Below are positions 15,629 through 24,292 of a DNA stretch of 64,000 bases, in pieces (within the stretch, counting starts at the first letter, position 1; every line of letters begins with the position of its first letter). The translations under genes were made by a program, and so were the position numbers. Source of the DNA: JAURVT01 sp049059935. Its GTDB lineage: Bacteria; Actinomycetota; Actinomycetes; Propionibacteriales; Nocardioidaceae. Location: NCBI RefSeq assembly GCF_049059935.1, contig NZ_JBMGQR010000010.1, positions 1 to 64,000 of the forward strand, given 5' to 3'. Below the pieces are notes generated by a model, which made no database searches, was not told the DNA's origin, and saw only the letters and a program-made list of their open reading frames with translations.

Positions 15629-17064
15629 CCGACGGCTCCTTCCATCTGCAGCTCGATGAGGCGGTTGAGCTCGAGGGCGTACTCCATCGGCAGCTCGCGC
15701 GCGATGGGCTCGACGAAGCCGCGGACGATCATGGCCATGGCCTCGTCCTCGTCCATGCCTCGGCTCATCAGGTAGAACAGCTGGTCGTCGCTGACCTTGG
15801 AGACCGTGGCCTCGTGGCCCAGCGACACGTCGTCCTCGCGGACGTCGACGTACGGGTAGGTGTCCGAGCGGCTGATCGTGTCGACCAGCAGCGCGTCGCA
15901 CTTGACCGTGGAGGCCGAGTGCTCGGCGCCCTCGAGCACCTGCAGCAGGCCGCGGTAGGAGGTGCGGCCACCGCCGCGCGCGACCGACTTGGAGATGATC
16001 GAGCTCGACGTGTGCGGCGCGCAGTGCACCATCTTGGCGCCGGAGTCCTGGTGCTGGCCCTCGCCGGCGAACGCCAGCGACAGGGTCTCGCCGCGCGAGT
16101 GCTCGCCCATCAGGTAGATGGCCGGGTACTTCATCGTGACCTTGGAGCCGATGTTGCCGTCGACCCACTCCATCACGGCGCCCTCCTCGCAGGTGGCGCG
16201 CTTGGTGACGAGGTTGTAGACGTTGTTCGACCAGTTCTGGATCGTCGTGTAGCGGCAGCGGCCGCCCTTCTTCACGATGATCTCGACGACGGCCGAGTGC
16301 AGCGAGTCGGTCTTGTAGATCGGCGCGGTGCAGCCCTCGACGTAGTGGACCGACGCGTCCTCGTCGACGATGATCAGCGTCCGCTCGAACTGGCCCATGT
16401 TCTCGGTGTTGATCCGGAAGTAGGCCTGCAGCGGGATGTCGACGTGGACGCCCTTGGGCACGTAGATGAACGAGCCGCCGGACCAGACCGCCGTGTTGAG
16501 CGCGGAGAACTTGTTGTCGCCGATCGGGATGACGGTGGCGAAGTACTCGCGGAAGAGCTCGGGGTGCTCCTTGAGCGCCGTGTCGGTGTCGAGGAAGATG
16601 ACGCCCTGCTCCTCGAGGTCCTCACGGATCTGGTGGTAGACGACCTCGGACTCGTACTGGGCCGCGACGCCGGAGACGAGGCGCTGCTTCTCGGCCTCGG
16701 GGATGCCCAGGCGGTCGTAGGTGTTCTTGATCTCCTCGGGGAGCTCCTCCCACGAGGTGGCCTGCTTCTCGGTGGAGCGCACGAAGTACTTGATGTTGTC
16801 GAAGTCGATCGTGTCGAGCTCGGCGCCCCAGGTGGGCATCGGCTTGCGACCGAAGAGCTTGTGGCCCTTCATGCGCATGTCGAGCATCCACTGCGGCTCG
16901 CTCTTGCGACCCGAGATGTCGGCGACGACCTCCTCGGAGAGACCGCGCTTGGCGCTGGCGCCGGCGACGTCGGTGTCGGACCAGCCGAAGTCGTATCGGT
17001 CCAGGCCCTCCAGCTCGGGGTTGGCCTGCTCGATCGCGTTGGGCTCGTTCGAGGTGGTGGTCAT
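15625..17064 (-). CDS. sufB: SufB scaffold subunit
   Basis: The product has 479 residues, close to the family norm. Conserved blocks include YFVRSTEKQATSWEELPEEI, VPKGVHVDIPLQAYFRINTE, EGCTAPIYKTDSLHSAVVEI and the C-terminal LGHEATVSKVSDDQLFYLMS. It is the core subunit on which the iron-sulfur cluster is built. ATG 17064 overlaps the sufR stop (ATGA) and follows an AGAGGA ribosome site. Confidence 0.97.
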   Translation of the reverse strand: MTTTSNEPNAIEQANPELEGLDRYDFGWSDTDVAGASAKRGLSEEVVADISGRKSEPQWMLDMRMKGHKLFGRKPMPTWGAELDTIDFDNIKYFVRSTEKQATSWEELPEEIKNTYDRLGIPEAEKQRLVSGVAAQYESEVVYHQIREDLEEQGVIFLDTDTALKEHPELFREYFATVIPIGDNKFSALNTAVWSGGSFIYVPKGVHVDIPLQAYFRINTENMGQFERTLIIVDEDASVHYVEGCTAPIYKTDSLHSAVVEIIVKKGGRCRYTTIQNWSNNVYNLVTKRATCEEGAVMEWVDGNIGSKVTMKYPAIYLMGEHSRGETLSLAFAGEGQHQDSGAKMVHCAPHTSSSIISKSVARGGGRTSYRGLLQVLEGAEHSASTVKCDALLVDTISRSDTYPYVDVREDDVSLGHEATVSKVSDDQLFYLMSRGMDEDEAMAMIVRGFVEPIARELPMEYALELNRLIELQMEGAVG

Positions 17065-17753
17065 GAGGTCCTCTCCGGTGCAGTGGTGCTGAGGTTCGCA
17101 GGGACGTTCGTGGTGCAGACCCCGTCGCCGTGGGCGAGCGTGGCCAGTCGTTGGACGTGGCTGCCCAGCAGGCGCGAGAAGACCTCGGTCTCGGCCTCGC
17201 ACAGCTGGGGGAACTCCGCGGCGACGTGCGCCACGGGGCAGTGGTGCTGGCACACCTGCTCGCCGCTGGGGGCGGTGCGGGTGGACGCGGCGTAGCCGTC
17301 GGCGGTGAGCGCCTGCGCCAGCACGGCGGTGCGCTCGGCCTCCGGGACGGCCTCGACCAGCGGGCGGTAGCGCGTCTCGAGGTCCGCGACACGGCGGCGG
17401 GCGAACGCCATGACGGCATCCTCGCCGGCGGTCTCGGACAGGAAGCGCAGCGCGTCGACGGCGAGGTCGTCGTAGGCCTGGTCGAACTGCTCGCGACCGG
17501 TGTCGGTGAGCAGGAAGACCTTGGCCGGACGGCCGCGCCCACGGGTGCCGGTGACGCGCTGGTCGCGGCTGGTGAGCACGCCCTCGTCGCTCATCTGGTC
17601 GAGGTGACGACGGACGGCCGCGGCCGTCAGCGTGAGTCGCTCGGCGAGCTGCGCCGCGGTGGACGGACCGTGCTCCAGGATGCTGGCCGCCACGCGCTCG
17701 CGCGTGGGTGCGTCGTCCAGGGACGACACCTCCGGCACGCGCATGTTTTTCAC
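17061..17753 (-). CDS. sufR: SufR iron-sulfur-sensing repressor of the suf operon
   Basis: The product has 230 residues. An N-terminal winged helix-turn-helix (about 15-85, TAAQLAERLTLTAAAVRRHL) is followed by a sensor domain with the SufR Cys pattern: QVCQHHCPVAH, FPQLCEAE and GDGVCTT. In mycobacteria these ligate a [4Fe-4S] cluster and the holo-protein represses suf. The start is taken as the GTG at 17753, six bases after the -10 box, so the mRNA would be leaderless; an ATG nine bases on (17744) would also serve. It is the first gene of its own operon, so autoregulation is expected. Confidence 0.93.
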   Translation of the reverse strand: MKNMRVPEVSSLDDAPTRERVAASILEHGPSTAAQLAERLTLTAAAVRRHLDQMSDEGVLTSRDQRVTGTRGRGRPAKVFLLTDTGREQFDQAYDDLAVDALRFLSETAGEDAVMAFARRRVADLETRYRPLVEAVPEAERTAVLAQALTADGYAASTRTAPSGEQVCQHHCPVAHVAAEFPQLCEAETEVFSRLLGSHVQRLATLAHGDGVCTTNVPANLSTTAPERTS

Positions 17754-17764
17754 AACGCCAGTGT
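17750..17764. promoter_or_regulatory. SufR operator (ACACT-N5-TGTGA)
   Basis: Read on the minus strand this is ACACT-GGCGT-TGTGA, an exact match to the inverted repeat I recall as the SufR site upstream of the mycobacterial suf operon. It overlaps the -10 box and the first codon of sufR, so bound SufR would block RNA polymerase. Confidence 0.8.
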
Positions 17765-17788
17765 GCCGTTATTGATTCCGACGGACAA
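17760..17788 (-). promoter_or_regulatory. suf operon promoter
   Basis: On the minus strand: -35 TTGTCC (17783-17788), a 17-base spacer, and -10 CACACT (17760-17765). The spacing predicts +1 at 17753, the G of the sufR GTG, giving a leaderless message. Confidence 0.55.
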
Positions 17789-17826
17789 CGAAGGTGAGGC
17801 TTACCGTCCCGGCCCCGCCGGGACGC

Positions 17827-18201
17827 TCACCCGTCGGCGGCGGTGACCCACGCAGCGTCGTCGCAGACGCCCGTCAGCTCGTACGACGTGCCACCCAGGG
17901 TGAACGAGTCGCCGAGGCCGACGCGGACCGGGTCGGGGCTCGGGTCACCGCCGGCTCCGGGCGCCCATCGGACGTACGCACCGTCCTCGCCGCCGTCGGT
18001 GGTCAGGTAGCTCACCCGGAGCTTGGTGCCGTCGTCGAGGCTGCCGTCGACGCCCTGCTGCACCCGCTGCCCGGAGGCGTCGCCCACGCAGCCGTCGGCA
18101 CCTCCCCCGCCGGAGTCGCCGCCGGGCTGGTCGCCGCCCCCGCAGCCGGCCAGCAGCACCGTGGCGAGGACGGCGGCCGTGGCGGCCGTCGCACGCCTCA
18201 T
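17827..18201 (-). CDS. Small lipoprotein downstream of the calpain-like gene
   Basis: The product has 124 residues. A signal peptide with a lipobox (VLLAGC, Cys about residue 22) is followed by a Gly/Ser/Asp linker and a 75-residue globular part with two further Cys (ADGCVGDASG and GVCDDAAW). It should be anchored on the outer face of the membrane. Its ATG overlaps the stop of the preceding 90-residue gene (ATGA), and both follow the calpain-like protease, so the three form one transcription unit. An immunity or inhibitor role toward the protease is plausible but untested. No family is recognised. Confidence 0.6.
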   Translation of the reverse strand: MRRATAATAAVLATVLLAGCGGGDQPGGDSGGGGADGCVGDASGQRVQQGVDGSLDDGTKLRVSYLTTDGGEDGAYVRWAPGAGGDPSPDPVRVGLGDSFTLGGTSYELTGVCDDAAWVTAADG

Positions 18202-18470
18202 GCGTCCACCGGGTCGAGACGGACGCGCGTGCGGCCGGGCGTCGACATGTCGAGGTCGCCGACGGTCCAGCGGGCGTCGAGAGCGCGGACGCCGTCGCCC
18301 ACCCCCACCCGGAAGCGCTCGTCGACGCCGTCGACCAGCACGCTGATGGTGACGAGGCCCTCGTCGCGGGCGGTGGTGGCGATGCCCAGGCGGCAGCGGT
18401 GGCCGTCGAGCTCGACGCGGGTGGGCACGCCCTGCCGCAGGTGCAGGCTCGCGGACGGATCGGAGGTCAT
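18198..18470 (-). CDS. Small soluble protein, unknown, between protease and lipoprotein genes
   Basis: The product has 90 residues, is strand rich, and has no signal or membrane segment. It contains LHLRQGVPTRVELDGHRCRLG and a C-terminal RTRVRLDPVDA. The ATG follows GGAAGGTGCC, a usable ribosome site, nine bases after the protease stop. Tight spacing on both sides indicates co-translation with the calpain-like protein and the lipoprotein. The beta-rich profile could suit a small binding or inhibitor domain. No family is recognised. Confidence 0.55.
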   Translation of the reverse strand: MTSDPSASLHLRQGVPTRVELDGHRCRLGIATTARDEGLVTISVLVDGVDERFRVGVGDGVRALDARWTVGDLDMSTPGRTRVRLDPVDA

Positions 18471-18479
18471 GGCACCTTC

Positions 18480-20192
18480 CTACCGGTTGAGGGCGGCCGC
18501 GCCGCTGAAGTGGTCCTCGAACTCCTCGGGGCTCACGACGAGCTCGGGCTCCTCCTCGCCCCACGGGTTCACCAGGATCAGGTTGCCGTCGGAGTCGTAC
18601 CCGCGCAGGTGGTAGGCGTGCAGGCCGTGGAAGCCCTCGCGGTCCCAGTCGTCGTCCTCGGTGGTGACGACGACGGGCCGGCCCTCCTCGTGGGCCTCCT
18701 GGACGTCCGAGGCGTCTGCCCCGAGGTCGTCGGCGTCGTGGCCCGTCATCAGCTGGGCGTCGGAGTCGGCCCAGCCGCCCTCGATGCCGCCGTACCCGTC
18801 CTCGCCGTCGCTGCCGTGCTGCGACGCCAGCGCGAACGCCTTCTCGTAGTAGCCGTTCCACAACGGGGTGTCGGAGTTCTCGCTGCCGTACTTGGGCTGG
18901 CCGTCCTCGTCGAGGGGCAGGTCGCGCGTGACGGTGACGCGGTGCGGGTTGCCGTCGTCGTCGTACATGGTGACCGCGATGGTGCCGTTGTCGTTCTCCT
19001 GGACGTGGTCGGTGACCCAGCTGTCGTCGCCCTCGGCGAGCGCACCGGTCTTGGCGAGCATCCAGCAGTCGCCGAGCGCGCCCTGGTCGACGCCGTCCGC
19101 GTCGGTCTGCGGGTTGCCGTCGGAGTCCTCGAACAGGTGCCGGTCCGCGGGCGGCGGACCCCACTCGGGGCTCTCGGCCGAGGGGTTCTCGTCCGACGCC
19201 TGGTCACCGTCGACGCCGCTGACGTCGGGGTTGATGCCCGGCCACAGACGGCTGAGGCGGTCGAGCAGCGCCTGGTCGGCTCCCGTCAGCACGACGGTGT
19301 TCAGGTCGATGTTGTCCCAGTGCTCGAGGCCGTGGTGGTTCCACAGGAACCCGCCCTCGTCGGTGTTCATCTCGTGCCAGCGCCGCAGCTCGTCGTCGGA
19401 GAACTGGGCCAGGACGAACTCGATGCCCGCGCCGTCGGGCCCCAGGCCCCGCATCGCCTCCAGCACGCGCTGCAGGTCGTCGCGGTTGCCGTTGACGCCG
19501 TAGTCGTCCTCGTCCAGGAGCCGGCGGAGCGCCTCCGACGCGTCCTCGACGGCGGCGGGGTCGACGTCCTCGGGGACGACGCCGTTGCGCTGCATCGCGG
19601 CGATCATGGCCGCGATGTCGACGTCCCCGGCGTCGAGGCCGGCCAGACCGAGCTCGGGCAGCATCAGGGCGCCCGCCTCGGCGAGCTCGCGCATCGTGGC
19701 CTCGTCGGGGCCGGCGTCGAGCATCGCGGCCTGGTCGTCGCCCTCGTCGTCGAGCGTGTCGGCCAGCACGGCCTCCTCGCGCTGCAGCTGGGCCACCAGC
19801 GCGGCCCGGGCCCCGGCCACGTCGTGCGTGTCGTCCACGCCCTCGGCCGGCTCCTCGACGCCGAAGCGCGAGCCCGCGGCGGCCTCGTAGCGGGCGTTGA
19901 GGTCGTCGACCCCGGTGTTGTAGCGGGTCACCGAGGACGCCCACAGGCGCATGACGCCGCCGGCGAGGACGCTGGCGTGCTGCAGCTCGGTGCAGGAGCC
20001 GACGGCGGCGGGCGGTGGGGCCAGCAGCGTGGCCAGCAGGCCGTCGGTCTGCAGCGCGGCGGCGCGACCGCCGGCGCGCACGTCGACGCCGAGGCCCTGG
20101 AACGTCGTGCTCGTGCTGACCAGCCCGGCGGCGTCCAGCTCCAGCATCATCGGGACGGCGGGGTGGTGCGCGAACAGGCCTGCGGTGCTCAT
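18480..20192 (-). CDS. Putative type VII effector with C-terminal calpain-family (C2) cysteine protease domain
   Basis: The product has 570 residues. The N-terminal 190 residues share a helical module with the exported-protein candidate at 8211-9515. A middle region (about 200-330) is acidic and helical. The C-terminal 220 residues carry the calpain triad: Cys376 in QGALGDCWMLA, His525 in LHAYHLRGYD and Asn542 in ILVNPWGEE, with the oxyanion Gln370 just before the Cys. No signal peptide is present, which fits type VII export rather than Sec. The ATG lies exactly six bases after TACCGT and has no ribosome site, so the message is probably leaderless. It is likely an active secreted protease; the target is unknown. 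Confidence 0.8.
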   Translation of the reverse strand: MSTAGLFAHHPAVPMMLELDAAGLVSTSTTFQGLGVDVRAGGRAAALQTDGLLATLLAPPPAAVGSCTELQHASVLAGGVMRLWASSVTRYNTGVDDLNARYEAAAGSRFGVEEPAEGVDDTHDVAGARAALVAQLQREEAVLADTLDDEGDDQAAMLDAGPDEATMRELAEAGALMLPELGLAGLDAGDVDIAAMIAAMQRNGVVPEDVDPAAVEDASEALRRLLDEDDYGVNGNRDDLQRVLEAMRGLGPDGAGIEFVLAQFSDDELRRWHEMNTDEGGFLWNHHGLEHWDNIDLNTVVLTGADQALLDRLSRLWPGINPDVSGVDGDQASDENPSAESPEWGPPPADRHLFEDSDGNPQTDADGVDQGALGDCWMLAKTGALAEGDDSWVTDHVQENDNGTIAVTMYDDDGNPHRVTVTRDLPLDEDGQPKYGSENSDTPLWNGYYEKAFALASQHGSDGEDGYGGIEGGWADSDAQLMTGHDADDLGADASDVQEAHEEGRPVVVTTEDDDWDREGFHGLHAYHLRGYDSDGNLILVNPWGEEEPELVVSPEEFEDHFSGAAALNR

Positions 20193-20198
20193 CGTCAG

Positions 20199-20204
20199 AC
20201 GGTA
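20199..20204 (-). promoter_or_regulatory. -10 box of leaderless promoter for the calpain-like gene
   Basis: On the minus strand TACCGT is followed by CTGACG and then ATG (20192), placing +1 at the start codon. Confidence 0.6.
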
Positions 20205-20217
20205 GGACGGCAGGGGG

Positions 20218-21045
20218 TCACCGGAAGAAGGTCGCGCCCCCGGGCGGCTCGGGCGAGCGGGAGGAGTCGGCGTCGGTGAACGGACGGCCGCCGCCGAGCG
20301 CGTCGGCCACCTCGGTCCCGGCGAGCACCCGGTAGGGGAACGCCGACGACGCCGCGACGCGCCGCAGCGCCGCCTCGGGCAGCGGGCCGTCGCTCGCCGC
20401 GACGAGCAGGTTGCCGAACCTGCGGCCCTTCATCGTCGCCGGCTCGGCGCTGACGAGCACGTGCGGCAGGTGCTCGGACACCCCCGCCACGACGCGTCGG
20501 ACGTACGGGAAGGGCAGCCGGTCGGTGACGTTGAGGAGCAGCACCCCGCCCGGCGCGAGCACCTCGGCGGCCTGCGTGAGCGCCTCGCGGGTGGTGAGGT
20601 CGGCCGGGACGCGGGCGCCGTCGAACGCGTCGACGACCACCGCGTCGGCGTATTCGGAGCGCATCTGCGCCAGCCCGGTGCGGCCGTCCTGCGGGCGCAC
20701 CTTGATGCCCGAGCGTGCGGGCAGCGGCAGGTGCTCGCGGACGTGCTGCGTCAGCGCCTCGTAGGGCTCCAGCACCACCTGCGGCGAGCGCGGACGAGTG
20801 GCGGCGACGTAGCGGGCGAGCGTCAGGCCCGCTCCCCCGACGTGCACCACCCGCATCGTCTGCGTCGGCGGCGCGGACGCGTCCAGGACGTCACCCATCC
20901 GTCGGACGTAGTCGAACTCCAGCCGCGTCGGGTCGCCGAGGTCGACGTGCGACTGCTCGGCACCGTCGACCAGCAGCGTCCACGCGTCGGCCCGTCCCGG
21001 CTCCGGAACGAGCTCGATCCGCGGGTCGCTCCCCTGGTCCGGCAC
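20218..21045 (-). CDS. Spermidine synthase-like SAM-dependent enzyme
   Basis: The product has 275 residues. The glycine-rich AdoMet-binding loop VVHVGGAGLTLARYV, the acidic strand end VVLEPYEAL and the VVVDAFDG segment match the catalytic domain of the spermidine synthase/methyltransferase superfamily. The N-terminal 60 residues hold only a shortened form of the family beta-strand domain, so polyamine synthesis is not certain. Many actinobacteria have such a stand-alone SpeE-like protein of unknown substrate. GTG at 21045 lies six bases after TACCGT on the minus strand. It is divergent from the LigD-type gene. Confidence 0.75.
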   Translation of the reverse strand: MPDQGSDPRIELVPEPGRADAWTLLVDGAEQSHVDLGDPTRLEFDYVRRMGDVLDASAPPTQTMRVVHVGGAGLTLARYVAATRPRSPQVVLEPYEALTQHVREHLPLPARSGIKVRPQDGRTGLAQMRSEYADAVVVDAFDGARVPADLTTREALTQAAEVLAPGGVLLLNVTDRLPFPYVRRVVAGVSEHLPHVLVSAEPATMKGRRFGNLLVAASDGPLPEAALRRVAASSAFPYRVLAGTEVADALGGGRPFTDADSSRSPEPPGGATFFR

Positions 21046-21051
21046 GGCCCG

Positions 21052-21057
21052 ACGGTA
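21052..21057 (-). promoter_or_regulatory. -10 box of leaderless promoter for the SpeE-like gene
   Basis: TACCGT on the minus strand is followed by CGGGCC and GTG. It is back to back with the ligD-type promoter 40 bases away. Confidence 0.55.
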
Positions 21058-21096
21058 CCGCCGCGCCGCCTCCTGCCCTGCGGGGCCTCACGGGCC

Positions 21097-21102
21097 TAGG
21101 CT
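21097..21102 (+). promoter_or_regulatory. -10 box of leaderless promoter for the LigD-type polymerase
   Basis: TAGGCT is followed by GCCGCC and ATG (21109). The six-base spacing puts +1 on the start codon, and no ribosome site is present. Confidence 0.6.
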
Positions 21103-21108
21103 GCCGCC

Positions 21109-22179
21109 ATGGCATCCCCCGCGGTGGAGATCGAGGCAGGGCACCAGAGCCTGCGCGTGTCGAACCCCGACCGGGTGATCTTCCCGGCCACCGAGACCGT
21201 CGCCGAGGTCACCAAGCTGATGGTGGTCGAGTACTACCTCGCCGTCGGCGACGGCATCATGCGGGCGCTGCGCGAGCGACCCACCACGCTCGAGCGCTGG
21301 CCCAAGGGCGTGCTGCCCGACATCGTCATGTCCACGCGGATGGACCACGGCGGCGACGCGTTCTACCAGAAGCGCATCCCGCGCGGCGCCCCTCCGTACG
21401 TCGAGACGGCTCGCATCGCGTTCCCGTCCGGACGCCACGCCGACGAGGTGTGCCCCACCGAGGTCGCCGTGCCCGCGTGGGCCGCGCAGATGGGCACCGT
21501 GACGTTCCACCCGTGGCCGGTGCGCCGGGCCGACGTCGACCACCCCGACGAGCTGCGCATCGACCTCGACCCCCAGCCCGGCACCGACTTCTCCGACGCC
21601 GTGCGCGTGGCCGGCGTCGCCCGCGAGCTGCTGTCCGACCTCGGCATGGTCGGGTTCCCCAAGACGAGCGGCAACCGCGGCGTCCACATGTACGTCCGCA
21701 TCGAGCCGCGCTGGACGTTCACCGACGTGCGCCACGCCGCCATCGCGTTCGGACGCGAGCTGGAGCGCCGCACGCACGGCGTCACCACCAAGTGGTGGAA
21801 GGAGGAGCGCGGCGAGACGATCTTCGTCGACTACAACCAGAACGCCCGCGACCGCACCATCGCGTCGGCCTACAGCCTGCGCGCCAAGCCCGGTGCCCCC
21901 GTCTCCACGCCCGTCACCTGGGAGGAGCTCGAGACGATCACCGACCCCCGCGACTTCAACCTGCACACCGTGCCCGCCCGCTTCGCCGAGCTCGGCGACC
22001 TGCACGCCGCCATCGACGACGAGCACTACTCCCTCGAGCCGCTGCTCGAGATGTACGAGCGCGACGAGGCCGCCGGCGAGTCCGACATGCCCTACCCGCC
22101 GGACTACCCCAAGATGCCCGGCGAGCCGATGCGCGTCCAGCCGTCCAAGGCGCGCGCCAACAAGCCCGACCCCGACTGA
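21109..22179 (+). CDS. LigD-type primase/polymerase domain protein (NHEJ/repair)
   Basis: The product has 356 residues. It corresponds to the stand-alone archaeo-eukaryotic primase-type polymerase domain found in bacterial LigD. The metal-binding DLD (Asp152/Asp154 in RIDLDPQPG), the PKTSGNRGVHMYV block with the catalytic His, and NARDRTIASAYSLRAKPGAP are all present. It adds nucleotides during end-joining or gap repair. The nearby ATP-dependent ligase on the other strand makes a repair module, but no Ku gene is in the window. The C-terminal tail (PYPPDYPKMPGEPMRVQPSK) is basic and likely disordered. Confidence 0.92.
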   Translation: MASPAVEIEAGHQSLRVSNPDRVIFPATETVAEVTKLMVVEYYLAVGDGIMRALRERPTTLERWPKGVLPDIVMSTRMDHGGDAFYQKRIPRGAPPYVETARIAFPSGRHADEVCPTEVAVPAWAAQMGTVTFHPWPVRRADVDHPDELRIDLDPQPGTDFSDAVRVAGVARELLSDLGMVGFPKTSGNRGVHMYVRIEPRWTFTDVRHAAIAFGRELERRTHGVTTKWWKEERGETIFVDYNQNARDRTIASAYSLRAKPGAPVSTPVTWEELETITDPRDFNLHTVPARFAELGDLHAAIDDEHYSLEPLLEMYERDEAAGESDMPYPPDYPKMPGEPMRVQPSKARANKPDPD

Positions 22180-22188
22180 TCCCCGCGC

Positions 22189-22232
22189 TTGTCGGTGCCT
22201 GGTGATGTCGGGGCATCACCACGCACCGACAA
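22189..22232. repeat. Palindromic intergenic repeat (TTGTCGGTG family), copy 1
   Basis: Arms 22189-22207 and 22214-22232 pair over 19 bases with one central mismatch; the loop is TCGGGG. The outer part of each arm (TTGTCGGTGC) recurs at 26021-26064. It lies between the convergent LigD-type and ligase genes, 9 bases after each stop, so it probably also acts as a terminator. Confidence 0.65.
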
Positions 22233-22240
22233 CTCCACGG

Positions 22241-23326
22241 TCAGGCGCCGAGGACCTCGTCCAGGTCGTAGCCGACGACCTCCTCGAGCTGGGTGTAGTC
22301 GCACGACTCGGGGTCGCGGTCGGGGCGCCAGCACTTGAACTGCGCGGTGTGGCGGAACCGGGTGCCCTCCATGTGCTCGTAGCCCACCTCGGCGACGCGG
22401 ACGGGCGCGAGCGGCGTGAACGACAGGTCCTTGCCGGCGCTCCAGCGGCTCTGCGCGCCGGGCATCCGGTTGCCGCCGGTGTCCTCCTGGGCCCACTGCG
22501 CCCACGGGTGCTCCTCCACGGGCACCTCCAGGGGGCTGAGCTCGTCGAGCAGCTCGGCGCGGCGCGTGGCGGTGAACGACGCCGCGACGCCCACGTGCTG
22601 CAGCTGCCCGGACGCGTCGTGCAGGCCGAGCAGCATCGAGCCGAGCAGCGGACGCTCCGGCGTCGACGTCTTGTGCAGGCGGTACCCGGCGACGACGACG
22701 TCGGCGGTGCGGGCGTGCTTGATCTTGCTCATCGTGCGAGCGTTCGGCGCGTAGGGCGCCGCGAGCGGCTTGGCCACCACGCCGTCGAGCCCGGCACCCT
22801 CGAACTGCTCGAACCATCGGCGCGCGACGTCGGCGTCGTGGCTCAGCGGCGTGAGGTGCACCGGCGGGTGGGCCGACGACAGCGCCTGCTCCAGCCGGGC
22901 CCGGCGCTCCGCGAACGGCACGTCGAGCAGCGACACGTCCCCCTCGGCCAGCAGGTCGAACGCGACGAACGACGCCGGCGTCTGCTCGCTCAGCATCGTC
23001 ACGCGCGAGACCGCCGGGTGGATGCGCTCCTGCAGCCGCTCGAACTCCAGCCGTCCGTCCATCGCGACGACGATCTCGCCGTCGAGCACGCACCGCTCGG
23101 GCACGTTGGCGACGATCGCCTCGACCACCTCGGGGAAGTACCGGGTGAGCGGACGGGTGTTGCGGCTGGCGAGCTCGACCTCGTCGCCGTCGCGGAACAC
23201 GATGCAGCGGAACCCGTCCCACTTGGGCTCGTAGGCCAGGCCGCCGTCGACGGAGTCGGCCGCGGGCACGCCCTTCACCGAGCGCGCGAGCATGGGCTTG
23301 ACGGGCGGCATCACCGGCAGCTGCAT
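22241..23326 (-). CDS. ligC: ATP-dependent DNA ligase (LigC-like)
   Basis: The product has 361 residues, the size of actinobacterial LigC, with no polymerase or nuclease domain. The adenylated lysine is Lys35 in YEPKWDGFR; downstream are the ligase blocks CVLDGEIVV, FVAFDLLAEGD, GLDGVVAKP and the final SKIKHARTADVVVAGY. A C-terminal OB-fold follows (TRFRHTAQFKCWRPD). It seals nicks using ATP and probably works with the convergent primase/polymerase. ATG 23326 lies six bases after TACCGT on the minus strand, a leaderless arrangement. Confidence 0.93.
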   Translation of the reverse strand: MQLPVMPPVKPMLARSVKGVPAADSVDGGLAYEPKWDGFRCIVFRDGDEVELASRNTRPLTRYFPEVVEAIVANVPERCVLDGEIVVAMDGRLEFERLQERIHPAVSRVTMLSEQTPASFVAFDLLAEGDVSLLDVPFAERRARLEQALSSAHPPVHLTPLSHDADVARRWFEQFEGAGLDGVVAKPLAAPYAPNARTMSKIKHARTADVVVAGYRLHKTSTPERPLLGSMLLGLHDASGQLQHVGVAASFTATRRAELLDELSPLEVPVEEHPWAQWAQEDTGGNRMPGAQSRWSAGKDLSFTPLAPVRVAEVGYEHMEGTRFRHTAQFKCWRPDRDPESCDYTQLEEVVGYDLDEVLGA

Positions 23327-23332
23327 GCGCCG

Positions 23333-23338
23333 ACGGTA
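23333..23338 (-). promoter_or_regulatory. -10 box of leaderless promoter for ligC
   Basis: TACCGT (minus strand) is followed by CGGCGC and ATG. It is divergent from the ABC exporter promoter, with only 18 bases between the two -10 boxes. Confidence 0.55.
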
Positions 23339-23356
23339 CCTTCGCCGCACCCCATC

Positions 23357-23362
23357 TACGAT
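23357..23362 (+). promoter_or_regulatory. -10 box of leaderless promoter for the ABC exporter operon
   Basis: TACGAT is followed by GGACCG and the GTG at 23369, so translation probably begins at the first transcribed base. Confidence 0.6.
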
Positions 23363-23368
23363 GGACCG

Positions 23369-24288
<920 letters not shown>

Positions 24289-24292
<4 letters not shown>

